Source: Candidatus Krumholzibacteriia bacterium | GTDB lineage: Bacteria > Krumholzibacteriota > Krumholzibacteriia > Krumholzibacteriales > Krumholzibacteriaceae | NCBI GenBank assembly: GCA_023131975.1 | Contig: JAGLYV010000016.1 | Coordinates: 1-64,000, forward strand | Reading direction: 5' to 3' | Length of the DNA: 64,000 bases | Part shown: in pieces, positions 51,088 to 61,006 of the stretch | How the letters are laid out: the number at the start of each line of letters is the position of its first letter | Numbering within the stretch: the stretch's first letter is position 1 | The notes under the pieces: model-generated | The model's input: only the letters and a program-made list of their open reading frames with translations | The model's database searches: none | Told to the model about the DNA's origin: nothing | Position numbers and translations under genes: made by a program

Positions 51088-52356
51088 TCAGGACTCAAGA
51101 CCTTTATGTCCGATATCCTTTCTATGGAAATGCCCCTCGAATTCAATTGAATCGACTCCCCTGTACGCTTTATCCAGTGCTTCCCGGAGTGTCCGCGCAA
51201 CAGCCGTTACGCCCAGGACCCTTCCCCCATTCGTTACCAGTTTATTGTCCTTGATAGCGGTCCCCGCGTGAAACACGATGGAACCCTGGTCATCCGCATC
51301 CTCCAGCCCGGATATTGCAAATCCCTTTTCATACGCCCCGGGGTATCCACCTGACGCCATCACTATACATACACAGGCATCTTCGCTGTTTTCAAAATCG
51401 ACACTCTCGAGATTTTTGTTGGTAGCCTCATAGAGTATCTCAAACAGGTCTCCCTTGAAGAGCGGGAGTATTACCTGTGTCTCCGGATCACCGAATCTAC
51501 AATTATACTCCAGGACTTTTGGCCCATCACTTGTGATGATGAGGCCGAAATAAATAACACCCGCGCCAGTCACCTCTTCAGCCTGGATACCGTTCAGTGT
51601 CGGCTCGATGATCTCGATCCTGATCTTCTCACTCAGATCATGATCAAGTAATGGGACAGGCGCATAGGCGCCCATTCCCCCTGTATTGGGGCCCTCATCG
51701 TTCTCGAAAGCCCTCTTGTGATCCTGTGATGGGACAAAAAGCCGGTAATCCTTTCCATCGAAGATCGCCAGGATAGATAATTCTGGCCCATCGAGATATT
51801 CCTCGATCACAACCCGGGCTCCTGCCTCACCGAAAGCTTTTTCTTTCATCATACTATCAATAGCTTTCCTGGCCTCTTCCCGCGTCTCGCAAATGATTAC
51901 ACCCTTCCCTGCGGCAAGACCATCAGCTTTGACCACATATGGAGGCGAACCGATATCCAGCGCTTTCTGAGCCGAGGAATAATCGTCGAATGCGGCAAAA
52001 TCTCCTGTCGGAATCTTGTATTTTCTCATAAATTCCTTCGCCCAGACCTTGCTTCCTTCCAGAAGTGCTCCACGCGAATCAAATCCGAATATCCTCAAGC
52101 CGTTCTCGTTGAAAAGATCTACGATCCCCGACACAAGAGGCGCTTCAGGCCCGATTACGGTGAGATCGATCTTTTTCTCGAGCGCAAAGGTGAGCAGGGC
52201 TTTTCTGTCTTCAGCGGCAATATCGACACATTCGGCCAGCTCGGCGATCCCGGCATTACCGGGAGCGGCGAATATCTTGTCGACTTTTTTAGATTGCGCG
52301 AGCTTCCATACAAGCGTATGCTCTCTTCCTCCCCCTCCGACAATAAGGACTTTCAT
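51088..52356 (-). CDS. purD: Phosphoribosylamine-glycine ligase
   Basis: 422 residues, ATG-grasp fold. GGGGREHTLVWKL at the N-terminus, PEAPLVSGIVD, KADGLAAGKGVII near 143, GPNTGGMGAYAP, EYNCRFGDPETQVILPL. Second purine step. First gene of a five-gene run (purD, purE, tsaC, NTF2-like, phoA). The 284 bases upstream (52357-52640) separate it from the divergent DDAH gene and hold no gene. Confidence 0.97.
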   Translation of the reverse strand: MKVLIVGGGGREHTLVWKLAQSKKVDKIFAAPGNAGIAELAECVDIAAEDRKALLTFALEKKIDLTVIGPEAPLVSGIVDLFNENGLRIFGFDSRGALLEGSKVWAKEFMRKYKIPTGDFAAFDDYSSAQKALDIGSPPYVVKADGLAAGKGVIICETREEARKAIDSMMKEKAFGEAGARVVIEEYLDGPELSILAIFDGKDYRLFVPSQDHKRAFENDEGPNTGGMGAYAPVPLLDHDLSEKIRIEIIEPTLNGIQAEEVTGAGVIYFGLIITSDGPKVLEYNCRFGDPETQVILPLFKGDLFEILYEATNKNLESVDFENSEDACVCIVMASGGYPGAYEKGFAISGLEDADDQGSIVFHAGTAIKDNKLVTNGGRVLGVTAVARTLREALDKAYRGVDSIEFEGHFHRKDIGHKGLES

Positions 52357-52640
52357 CTCTCAGCATTCTCCTTATTCAAACAATAGACTATTGATTCACT
52401 GCCATCTGCAGGACAAATTAACATAGACCGGTGTCTTCTGCAAAGTCATAATTCCTGTCTGTCGTATCCTCATATCGCATCAATACGAAAGAATCCACAT
52501 TTAGCGCAAATACTGTGCGGGTCCTGTTATCAGGATTACAACCTGTCATCCGACCATTGTAGTATAATATTGTCATTGACCTGTGTCCCGGAACCGGTAT
52601 TCTGGGAAATCGGCGAAACTTTTACAAGTGAGGAGACGCA

Positions 52641-53408
52641 ATGCCTCCCTCGTTCAGCAAGGCTATTACAAGACCCCCCTGTGAAGAATTCCGTAATGGA
52701 TTGACCAGCGCCGAATGGGGACCTCCCGACCTGGAACTCGCTCTTACCCAGCATTTCGCCTACAAAAAAGCTCTTTTCGATCTGGACCTGGAAGTACACG
52801 ATCTTGATCCAGATAGCGATCACCCCGATTCGACATTTGTCGAAGACACAGCGGTCGTGACCCCTGAAGTGGCGGTGATCATGCGTCCCGGTGCGGATTC
52901 AAGACTCCAGGAAGCAGAAAATATTTCTCCTGTTCTTGAAAGATTCAGACCTGTAGAACGAATCATTCCTGATGGACGTATAGATGGTGGCGACGTCCTT
53001 CAGGCAGATGACATCTTCTATATCGGCCTTTCTGACAGGACCGATGTTGAAGGTGCATCACAATTATCGAGTATTCTCGAGACTCATGGATACCATTGCC
53101 ATACCGTCAGAATCGAGGGTTGCCTTCATCTCAAATCGGCTGTCAATTATCTTGGTAATGATATTATGATAGTAGATGAAAGATACGGGAATCTTCCATT
53201 TCTGGATAAATACAGACTTGTCATCGTCCCCTGTGGAGAATCCTACGCAGCAAACTCCCTTCTCGTAAACGGTATCGTTCTGGTCCCCACGGGCTTTCCA
53301 GAAACATCAGAAAACATCGAAAAGGCGGGACTCGACATCCTGATGCTCGAAATGTCTGAGTTCATGAAGATGGATGGCGGATTGAGCTGTCTGTCTCTTC
53401 GCTTCTGA
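52641..53408 (+). CDS. Dimethylarginine dimethylaminohydrolase-like protein
   Basis: 255 residues with GGAG upstream. The amidinotransferase-fold residues are visible: DSTFVEDTAVV near 65, IDGGDVLQADD, His in GCLHLKSAV near 155 and the C-terminal Cys in KMDGGLSCLSLRF. Family members hydrolyse methylated arginines or similar guanidines to citrulline and an amine. Monocistronic. Confidence 0.9.
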   Translation: MPPSFSKAITRPPCEEFRNGLTSAEWGPPDLELALTQHFAYKKALFDLDLEVHDLDPDSDHPDSTFVEDTAVVTPEVAVIMRPGADSRLQEAENISPVLERFRPVERIIPDGRIDGGDVLQADDIFYIGLSDRTDVEGASQLSSILETHGYHCHTVRIEGCLHLKSAVNYLGNDIMIVDERYGNLPFLDKYRLVIVPCGESYAANSLLVNGIVLVPTGFPETSENIEKAGLDILMLEMSEFMKMDGGLSCLSLRF

Positions 53409-53580
53409 ATCTCCACTTTTGGACTGATGTTTAACGGACACCTGTATAACATCGTGCCTCCAGACACAAACGTGTGCGGCCCGGAATAGTCCTATATCAT
53501 TCTTTCAATTTGAAACCTTCCCCCTCTATTTCCGTACTCTATCTGAGCCCTGACAGGTAGTTCGATGTAAGGAGAAGGAA

Positions 53581-54633
53581 ATGAACAGGTGCATCAGTCT
53601 TATATTTATCCTCATAGCGCTTGGTATAATGTCGACCACAGGAAGCTGCGGCGGAAACGGCCACTCAGAACCCGTGAAGGAAGAAGACAAACTGGTAGTA
53701 CCCGTTGAAGTAGATATAGTCAGTATCGGAGATATTGCCGCGTACTTCACGGGAACCGCTACGATCGAGGCGGAAGAAGAGACTGAAGTCGTGGCAAAAG
53801 TCAGCGGAACCGTTGAAGAGATCATGGTCGAGGAAGGTGAATTTGTAAAATCCGGCCAGATTCTGGCCAAACTCGACGACGAAATGATCTCGGTCCAGCT
53901 TAAACAGGCCGAAGCGAACTTGAGAAAGATGGAAAGTAATTTCGAACGAAACAAGAACCTTCACGAGAAGAACCTTATCAGTACCGAAATCTACCAACAG
54001 ACAAAATATGAATATGAACAGCAGAAAGCATCATACGACATGGCAAGACTCAACCTCGATTATACCGAGATCAGAACTCCGATCAGCGGTATCGTGTCGA
54101 TCCGGTTGATCAAAAAAGGAAATATGATCCTGCAGAACCAGTCCACATTCAAAGTTTCGGGCTTTGATCCTCTTATCGCCGTGCTTTACGTTCCCGAGAG
54201 ACAATTGGCCAAACTGAGGACCGGACTCCTTGCAAGGCTGAGTGTCGATGCCATTGAAGACAGAGAGATTGACGGACATATCGAAAGGATCAGTCCGATT
54301 GTCGATCCCGCGACTGGAACGGTGAAGGTGACAATAGAGACCAACGATTCGCTGGGAAGGTTAAGACCCGGCATGTTCGCCCGAATCAAGATCATATACG
54401 ATGTACACGTTGGCGCACTGAAGATCCCCAAGGATGCGATAATCTCCGAAGATCGGGAGTCAGCCGTATTCGTAGTGCAGGACAGTGTCGCATATCGGCG
54501 TAGCATCTCCCTGGGATACATCAACACTACTCATGTCGAGGTACTCGAAGGCCTTGCGCATGAAGACGTGATCGTCACTACCGGCAAAGGCAGCCTTAGG
54601 GACAGCACGAGAGTCGAAATCGTAAAACAATAA
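53581..54633 (+). CDS. RND efflux periplasmic adaptor lipoprotein
   Basis: 350 residues. Lipobox TGSC at residues 20-23, then the adaptor layout: VSGTVEEIMVEEGEFVKSGQILAKL, helical hairpin (LRKMESNFERNKNLHEKNLIST), YTEIRTPISGIVSI and GRLRPGMFARIKI. AAGGAGAAGG ribosome site. Ten bases before the first of two permeases and serves them both, presumably. No TolC gene is adjacent. Confidence 0.93.
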   Translation: MNRCISLIFILIALGIMSTTGSCGGNGHSEPVKEEDKLVVPVEVDIVSIGDIAAYFTGTATIEAEEETEVVAKVSGTVEEIMVEEGEFVKSGQILAKLDDEMISVQLKQAEANLRKMESNFERNKNLHEKNLISTEIYQQTKYEYEQQKASYDMARLNLDYTEIRTPISGIVSIRLIKKGNMILQNQSTFKVSGFDPLIAVLYVPERQLAKLRTGLLARLSVDAIEDREIDGHIERISPIVDPATGTVKVTIETNDSLGRLRPGMFARIKIIYDVHVGALKIPKDAIISEDRESAVFVVQDSVAYRRSISLGYINTTHVEVLEGLAHEDVIVTTGKGSLRDSTRVEIVKQ

Positions 54634-54643
54634 CGGGAAAAAT

Positions 54644-57600
54644 ATGAAAATCATTGAAATCTCTATCAGTAGACGCGTGACAATAGCCATGTTTACGGTC
54701 GCCGTGATACTGTTTGGTTTCGTTTCTTTTTTCAGGTTAAAAATAAATCTTCTTCCGGAACTTACCTATCCGACTCTGACGATAAGGACCGAATATCCAG
54801 GTGCCGCTCCTGCCGAAATCGAGAACCTTATCTCAAAACCTGTCGAAGAAGCCCTTGGTGTAGTAAAAAGCGTTAACAGAGTGAGCTCTATCTCTAGATC
54901 CGGTCAATCCGACGTTATCCTGGAATTCGAATGGGGCACCGACATGGATTTTGCCGGACTCGACGTCCGGGAAAAACTCGACGCGCTTGAATTACCTCTG
55001 GATGTGCAGAGACCGAGCATCCTGCGTTTCGACCCCTCCCTCGATCCAATCCTGAGGTTCGGATTCAGCAGGAAACCGGGCTCCGTGAAAACAGCCGTGG
55101 AAGATACCACTGAAACTGCAGGCGAAAAACCTTCATTCGATGAAGAAGAACTCAAATTTCTGCGCCGATTCGCGGAAGAGGAGATCAAGAAGGAACTTGA
55201 GGCGGCACTGGGAGTCGCCGCCGTAAAGGTCAGTGGTGGCCTTGAGGACGAGATTCAGATCCTGGTCGACCAGGCTCGCCTCGCTCAACTGGATCTTCCG
55301 ATCGACCAATTGGCCAGACAGATAGGTTCTGAAAACGTAAATCTGTCAGGAGGGCGCCTTGAGGAAGGGACCCAGCAATACCTCGTCCGCACACTTAACC
55401 AGTTTCAGTCCATCGAGGAGATCCAGGATATCATAATATCCACCAAGGATGGGAAACCTACATACCTTCGTGATGTTGCTATTGTCAAACACGGATATAA
55501 AGAGCGTGAAGCGATTACCAGGCTGGACAAGGTCGAAGCAGTGGAAATCGCCCTATACAAGGAAGGTGACGCCAATACTGTGGCTGTCGCCAGAGCTGTG
55601 GAACGAAAACTTGCGAGGGTCCGGAATATTCTTCCCGAAGATTATGAGCTTGTCAGTGTATATGATCAGTCCACGTTTATCACACAGGCAGTAAACGAAG
55701 TTATCCAGGCTGCCATCATCGGGGGCATTCTCGCAGTCATCATATTGTATTTTTTCCTGCAGAGTTTCTGGGCGACCGTTATCATATCGATGTCAATACC
55801 CGTCTCGGTGATAGCCACTTTCAACCTGATGTACGGCTCCGATCTGACACTGAACATAATGTCTCTCGGCGGTATCGCCCTGGGAGTAGGAATGCTTCTC
55901 GACAACTCTATCGTTGTCCTCGAAAACATAGCCCGTCACAGGGAAAAGGGAAAGTCTGTCCTCGATGCGGCAAAAGACGGTGCCAGCGAAGTCGGTATGG
56001 CAGTCACTGCATCTACTCTTACTACTGTCGCCGTATTCCTCCCTCTCGTTTTCGTTAAGGGGATTTCAGGCCAGCTCTTCCGCGACCAGGCATTGACCGT
56101 GACTTTCTCTCTGCTCGCCTCTCTCGTCGTCGCGCTTACGCTCATACCCATGCTGGCGTCGCTTCAAGGAAGAAAGGCCGAAATCATCCCGGAGACTCAA
56201 CGAAAAGAACCCAGGACCCGCTTCGGTCGATTCTTCAGAAAGATCTATATCTTCATCTTCTTTACTGTCCCCATATCGATTTTAAAGGCGGGTAGAAAGG
56301 TGATCGGCTGGTTCGTCAGCCTGATAATGATTGTTCTTCGTCCCCTGCTGAGACTCTTTCAGAAATTCTACAACTCGCTCGAAGACAGGTATTACGGATT
56401 ACTTGACTGGTCACTTTCACACAGGGGCCGGATTATCTTCATCGCGCTGGTCATGTTTGGCCTTTCATTGATGCTGATTCCCTCTCTGGGCGTTGAACTC
56501 ATCCCTCAGCTTTCACAGGGAGAATTCGGTGTCGAATTCAGGCTTCCGCCAGGGACCCCTCTGGAAGTGACATCGGCGAAACTGGCCGGAGTACAGAGTG
56601 TAGCTTCTGACATCGATGGTGTAAGGACCACTTTCTCAGTGTCTGGCTCAGGTAACCGCATGGATGCCAACCCTGAACAGGGTGGCGAGAACTGGGGAAA
56701 ATTGAACGTGGTTCTCGGGTCAAACGCCCGAAAGGATGATGAAGACAGGGTCATGAACCGCCTGCGAAAGGACCTGAAGAGTATTCCGGATCTCCAGTAC
56801 AAATTTTCCCGTCCTACCCTTTTTACCTTCAGGACTCCCGTAGAAATAGAAATATCCGGGTTCGAACTGCGACACCTTAACCGTATCAGCAAAGAGATCG
56901 TCTCTGGTTTGGATTCATCCCCCCGATTTGCCGATGTCAAATCGACCATACAGAACGGACATCCGGAGATCCAGATCAAATTTGACAGGGAACGCGCGGC
57001 ATCCCTGGGATTTGCGGTCTACCAGATCGCCGATCGTGTTGTAAGCAAGGTCAGAGGAGATGTCGCCACAAGGTATTCCTGGCGGGATCGACGAATCGAT
57101 GTCCTGGTCCGTGCCAGGGAGGCTGACAGGAATTCGATCGACAAGATCCGCAAACTCGTCATCAATCCCGAGAGCGAAAAGCCTGTGACTCTTGAAGCTG
57201 TCGCTGACGTGATCATCGCTACCGGGCCTGGAGAAATCCGGAGAATAGACCAGGAACGTGTAGCTATCGTCACAGCGAACCTGAACTACGGAGACCTTGG
57301 AACAGCGGCAGAAGAGATCAACACCATCATTGACCGCGTTCCGATACCTGCCGGGTTCAACGTCAGTCTTTCCGGACAAAACAGGGAGATGGCCACATCA
57401 TTCAGATCCCTGCAGTTCGCTCTTATTCTTGCGATCTTTCTTGTCTACCTGGTCATGGCATCCCAGTTTGAATCCTTCCTTCACCCATTCGTGATACTTT
57501 TCACTATACCTCTGGCGCTTATTGGAGCGGTATTCGGTCTGTGGATCACGTCATCGACTATCAGCGTCGTCGTATTCATCGGCCTGATACTTCTCGCTGG

Positions 57601-57892
57601 GATCGTAGTCAATAATGCAATCGTTCTTATAGACCTCATAAATAAATTAAGAGAACAAGGAATGGAAAAACTCGAAGCGATAAAGCAAGGGGGACGGACC
57701 AGGTTGAGGCCGATCCTTATGACGACGCTTACGACTACACTGGGACTTCTTCCACTCGCGATAGGGCTTGGAAAAGGCGCCGAGGTCAGAGCCCCGATGG
57801 CGATCACCGTCATAGGCGGATTGACGGTATCGACAGCTCTCACCTTGATAGTCATCCCTGTAGTATATTCGATTTTCGACAGAAAAAAGTAA
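54644..57892 (+). CDS. RND multidrug-type efflux permease 1
   Basis: 1082 residues. N-terminus RLKINLLPELTYPTLTIRTEYPGAAPAEIENLISKPVEE in part. Fourth span GGIALGVGMLLDNSIVVLENI keeps one Asp (DN in place of DD) as the proton carrier. A long insert near 515-575 with basic and hydrophobic segments (PISILKAGRKVIGWFV) is a little unusual. RPILMTTLTTTLGLLPLAIGLGKGAEVRAPMA near the end. Inner membrane, HAE-type. Paired with a second permease. Confidence 0.93.
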   Translation: MKIIEISISRRVTIAMFTVAVILFGFVSFFRLKINLLPELTYPTLTIRTEYPGAAPAEIENLISKPVEEALGVVKSVNRVSSISRSGQSDVILEFEWGTDMDFAGLDVREKLDALELPLDVQRPSILRFDPSLDPILRFGFSRKPGSVKTAVEDTTETAGEKPSFDEEELKFLRRFAEEEIKKELEAALGVAAVKVSGGLEDEIQILVDQARLAQLDLPIDQLARQIGSENVNLSGGRLEEGTQQYLVRTLNQFQSIEEIQDIIISTKDGKPTYLRDVAIVKHGYKEREAITRLDKVEAVEIALYKEGDANTVAVARAVERKLARVRNILPEDYELVSVYDQSTFITQAVNEVIQAAIIGGILAVIILYFFLQSFWATVIISMSIPVSVIATFNLMYGSDLTLNIMSLGGIALGVGMLLDNSIVVLENIARHREKGKSVLDAAKDGASEVGMAVTASTLTTVAVFLPLVFVKGISGQLFRDQALTVTFSLLASLVVALTLIPMLASLQGRKAEIIPETQRKEPRTRFGRFFRKIYIFIFFTVPISILKAGRKVIGWFVSLIMIVLRPLLRLFQKFYNSLEDRYYGLLDWSLSHRGRIIFIALVMFGLSLMLIPSLGVELIPQLSQGEFGVEFRLPPGTPLEVTSAKLAGVQSVASDIDGVRTTFSVSGSGNRMDANPEQGGENWGKLNVVLGSNARKDDEDRVMNRLRKDLKSIPDLQYKFSRPTLFTFRTPVEIEISGFELRHLNRISKEIVSGLDSSPRFADVKSTIQNGHPEIQIKFDRERAASLGFAVYQIADRVVSKVRGDVATRYSWRDRRIDVLVRAREADRNSIDKIRKLVINPESEKPVTLEAVADVIIATGPGEIRRIDQERVAIVTANLNYGDLGTAAEEINTIIDRVPIPAGFNVSLSGQNREMATSFRSLQFALILAIFLVYLVMASQFESFLHPFVILFTIPLALIGAVFGLWITSSTISVVVFIGLILLAGIVVNNAIVLIDLINKLREQGMEKLEAIKQGGRTRLRPILMTTLTTTLGLLPLAIGLGKGAEVRAPMAITVIGGLTVSTALTLIVIPVVYSIFDRKK

Positions 57893-57953
57893 TTTGGACA
57901 GGTATCCTCTCATCTACTCCAGATGAGTCGGGCAGGCAGGAAAGTCCAGCGAT

Positions 57954-60900
57954 ATGAACCTGACGGAATTCTCATTAAAACGACCTGTATCGATCATGAT
58001 GATTTTCGTATGTTTCATCGTAATCGGGATAATTTCCTCCCGTCTGCTTCCAAAAGAGTATTTTCCAGATCTTGACGCTCCCTTCATATTTATCGAAATT
58101 CCCTACCCCGGCTCTACTCCAGAGGAGATCGAGAGACAGATAACCAAGCCGGCAGAAGAAGTACTGGCTACCATAAGCGGAATCAAGCAAATGGAATCCA
58201 ACTCCTGGGAGAATGGATGCTGGGTCAGACTCAATTTCGACTGGGGTGTCAATACAAACATCAAAGCTCTTGAAGCGAAAGAAAAACTCGATGGAATACG
58301 CCACCTTTTCCCGGATGACCTTGAACGGTTTTTTGTCAGAAAATGGTCCACCTCCGACATGGAGATCATGCAACTGCGTTTATCGAGCAACAGGAACCTG
58401 TCGAACTCCTATGACATGCTGGAAAGAAATATAAAAAAGAGGATCGAGAGACTCGAGGGAATATCCAAGGTCGATCTGTATGGAGTAGAAAAGAAAGAAA
58501 TAAGAATACAGCTTCTGGCAGACAGGATAATTGAGCACAGGATCGATATCAACCACCTCACATCGATACTCAGAAGGGCAAACTTCCTGGTTACTGCCGG
58601 CAAGATCACTGATAACAACCAGCGATACGTCGTGCGGCCTCTGGGCGAATTCGAATCGGTCGAGGAAATCGGAGATATTGTCGTCAACCAGAACAACATC
58701 CATCTCCGTGACATCGCAACGATCACATATGACCATCCAAGGCTTACGTACGGCCGTCACCTGAACAAAAAATATGCTATAGGGCTTGATATCTTCAAGG
58801 AATCGGGTGCGAATCTGGTAGAAGTCGCTGACAGGGCTATCGCCGAGATCGAGAAAATAAAGACCCTCCCGGAAATGGAAGGAATCAGCCTCTACTTCAT
58901 GGAGAACGCTGCCGAGGGCGTGGAAAGTTCTCTCAATGAAGTCCTCAAATCGGGGGTCCTCGGCGGATGCCTCGCGATAATCGTCCTGTTCTTTTTCCTC
59001 AGGTCTTTGTCATCGACATTCATGGTGGCGCTCGCGGTCCCCCTCTCACTCCTTATTACCCTGGCATTGATGTTCTTTTCGGGGATTACTCTTAATATCC
59101 TGACTATGATGGGGCTGATGCTTGCTGTTGGCATGCTCGTAGATAATGCGGTAGTAGTCACTGAATCGATACACCGACATCAGACAAATGGGATGGAAAA
59201 ACTGAAGGCTATAAGAGTCGGAGTAAAAGAAGTGTCTTTAGCTATAACCGCAGGCACATTGACGACAGCCATCGTATTTTTACCAAACATCGTCAGCCCC
59301 AACGATGATGTCTCTATCTACCTGAAACATGTCGGGTTGACGATATGCATCGCTCTTGGGGTGTCTCTCGTCCTTGCCCAGACTATAGTCCCCCTTCTTG
59401 CGTCGAGGATCAAACCCTCCGCTCCATCGAAAAAGCGAACGGTCATAGACCGCCTTATAGACAGATACGCCAGAGTACTCGAATGGACGATGAATCATCC
59501 AAAAGCAACTATCAGCATAATCATCTTTATTCTAGTCAGTATTGCGATACCGATGAAATTCGTCCCGATGGAGATGTTCGATAGCCAGGATGACAGAAGA
59601 TTCCGTATTCACTATCATATAAACGGTAGCTATACCGTTGAAAAAGTCGAAGAGGCAGTGGACAAATATGAGGATTTTCTATTTTCCCGTCAGGAAGAAT
59701 TCGAAATAGAATCTGTTTATTCATATTATCAGGGTAATTACGCCTCGTCCACAATTCTACTGACCAAAGGGAAAAAAGCTAAAAAATCGATAGAAGCTAT
59801 CCAGGAACTTATCCGCAAGGATCTCCCGAAACTTGCAATTGCCAATCCTTCTTTCGAATGGCAGCCCCCCGGAGGCGGAAGCGAATCTATCAGAATACAA
59901 CTTATCGGCAAATCCAGCGAATATCTGGTGAGCCTCTCGCGTGAGGTAGCATGGACACTGTCAAAGATCGAAGGGTTTACCGACGTCCGGTCCGAAGCTG
60001 AGATAGGCGACAAGGAAGTACACGTTGTTGTCAACCGTGACAGAGCGAGGCAATATGGTTTCTCGACCGCGGAAATCGCCAATGTCGTCTCCGCGGCCAT
60101 GCGCGGGATAAATCTCCGTCATTTCAGAGATGAACATGGCGAAGTAGAGATGAGACTTGAGTTCCAGAACACAGATAGACAGTCCCTCGATCAGCTTCAG
60201 AACGTTCCGGTAATAAACGAAGCCGGACAATCAATATCTCTGGCCTCACTCGCCGACTTCAGGGTCAGGCGCGGACCAAGAAACATCCATCGTGAAAACC
60301 GTACCACTGCAATCGGCATCAGCGCGAACCTCAAAGGTATAAAGACAAATGAAGCTCGTAAGAAGATCAAACAGGTTCTTGACAACTATGACTTTCCATC
60401 AGGATATCAATGGAATTACGGGCAGAACTTCAGCAATGAAGAGGAAGCCCTCAACACGATGCTGCTGAACCTGCTTCTTGCGCTTGCGCTGATATACTTC
60501 GTCATGGCCGCTCTGTTCGAATCGCTGATCTTCCCCTCTACCATCTGGACACAGATCCTCTTCGCTATAGTCGGGGTCTACTGGTTTTTCCTCATTACAG
60601 GAACGGACATGACACTGATGGGGATGATCGGAATACTGATACTGATCGGTGTTGTCGTTAACAACGGAATAGTCCTGGTCGATCACATCAATCAACTTCG
60701 CAACCGTGGGCTTGAGAGACGCAAGGCTATAATGCAGGCGGGAAGAGACCGTCTGAGACCGATCCTTATGACCGCTGGAACAACAATTCTCAGCCTCGTC
60801 CCACTGTGCATAGGCACTACCCTGATCGGTGGGGACGGCCCCCCATATTTCCCCATGGCCAGGGCAATAGTCGGAGGCCTCACCTTTTCCACTCTCGTGA

Positions 60901-60983
60901 CACTCCTGATTCTTCCTACAATTTACGTTATGCTCGATAATCTGCGTAACTACTCAAAATCAATAGTTCGCAGAAGCAGATGA
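57954..60983 (+). CDS. RND multidrug-type efflux permease 2
   Basis: 1009 residues. LKRPVSIMMIFVCFIVIGI, LPKEYFPDLDAPFIFIEIPYPGSTPEEIERQITKP in part; fourth span GLMLAVGMLVDNAVVVTESIHRH again with a single Asp. LRPILMTAGTTILSLVPLCIG near the end. Clearly diverged from permease 1, so the two may form a mixed trimer like MdtB/MdtC. Begins 61 bases after permease 1 and ends 23 bases from the facing larA. Confidence 0.93.
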   Translation: MNLTEFSLKRPVSIMMIFVCFIVIGIISSRLLPKEYFPDLDAPFIFIEIPYPGSTPEEIERQITKPAEEVLATISGIKQMESNSWENGCWVRLNFDWGVNTNIKALEAKEKLDGIRHLFPDDLERFFVRKWSTSDMEIMQLRLSSNRNLSNSYDMLERNIKKRIERLEGISKVDLYGVEKKEIRIQLLADRIIEHRIDINHLTSILRRANFLVTAGKITDNNQRYVVRPLGEFESVEEIGDIVVNQNNIHLRDIATITYDHPRLTYGRHLNKKYAIGLDIFKESGANLVEVADRAIAEIEKIKTLPEMEGISLYFMENAAEGVESSLNEVLKSGVLGGCLAIIVLFFFLRSLSSTFMVALAVPLSLLITLALMFFSGITLNILTMMGLMLAVGMLVDNAVVVTESIHRHQTNGMEKLKAIRVGVKEVSLAITAGTLTTAIVFLPNIVSPNDDVSIYLKHVGLTICIALGVSLVLAQTIVPLLASRIKPSAPSKKRTVIDRLIDRYARVLEWTMNHPKATISIIIFILVSIAIPMKFVPMEMFDSQDDRRFRIHYHINGSYTVEKVEEAVDKYEDFLFSRQEEFEIESVYSYYQGNYASSTILLTKGKKAKKSIEAIQELIRKDLPKLAIANPSFEWQPPGGGSESIRIQLIGKSSEYLVSLSREVAWTLSKIEGFTDVRSEAEIGDKEVHVVVNRDRARQYGFSTAEIANVVSAAMRGINLRHFRDEHGEVEMRLEFQNTDRQSLDQLQNVPVINEAGQSISLASLADFRVRRGPRNIHRENRTTAIGISANLKGIKTNEARKKIKQVLDNYDFPSGYQWNYGQNFSNEEEALNTMLLNLLLALALIYFVMAALFESLIFPSTIWTQILFAIVGVYWFFLITGTDMTLMGMIGILILIGVVVNNGIVLVDHINQLRNRGLERRKAIMQAGRDRLRPILMTAGTTILSLVPLCIGTTLIGGDGPPYFPMARAIVGGLTFSTLVTLLILPTIYVMLDNLRNYSKSIVRRSR

Positions 60984-61006
60984 GTGGCGATGCACAATAT
61001 TAGTGA

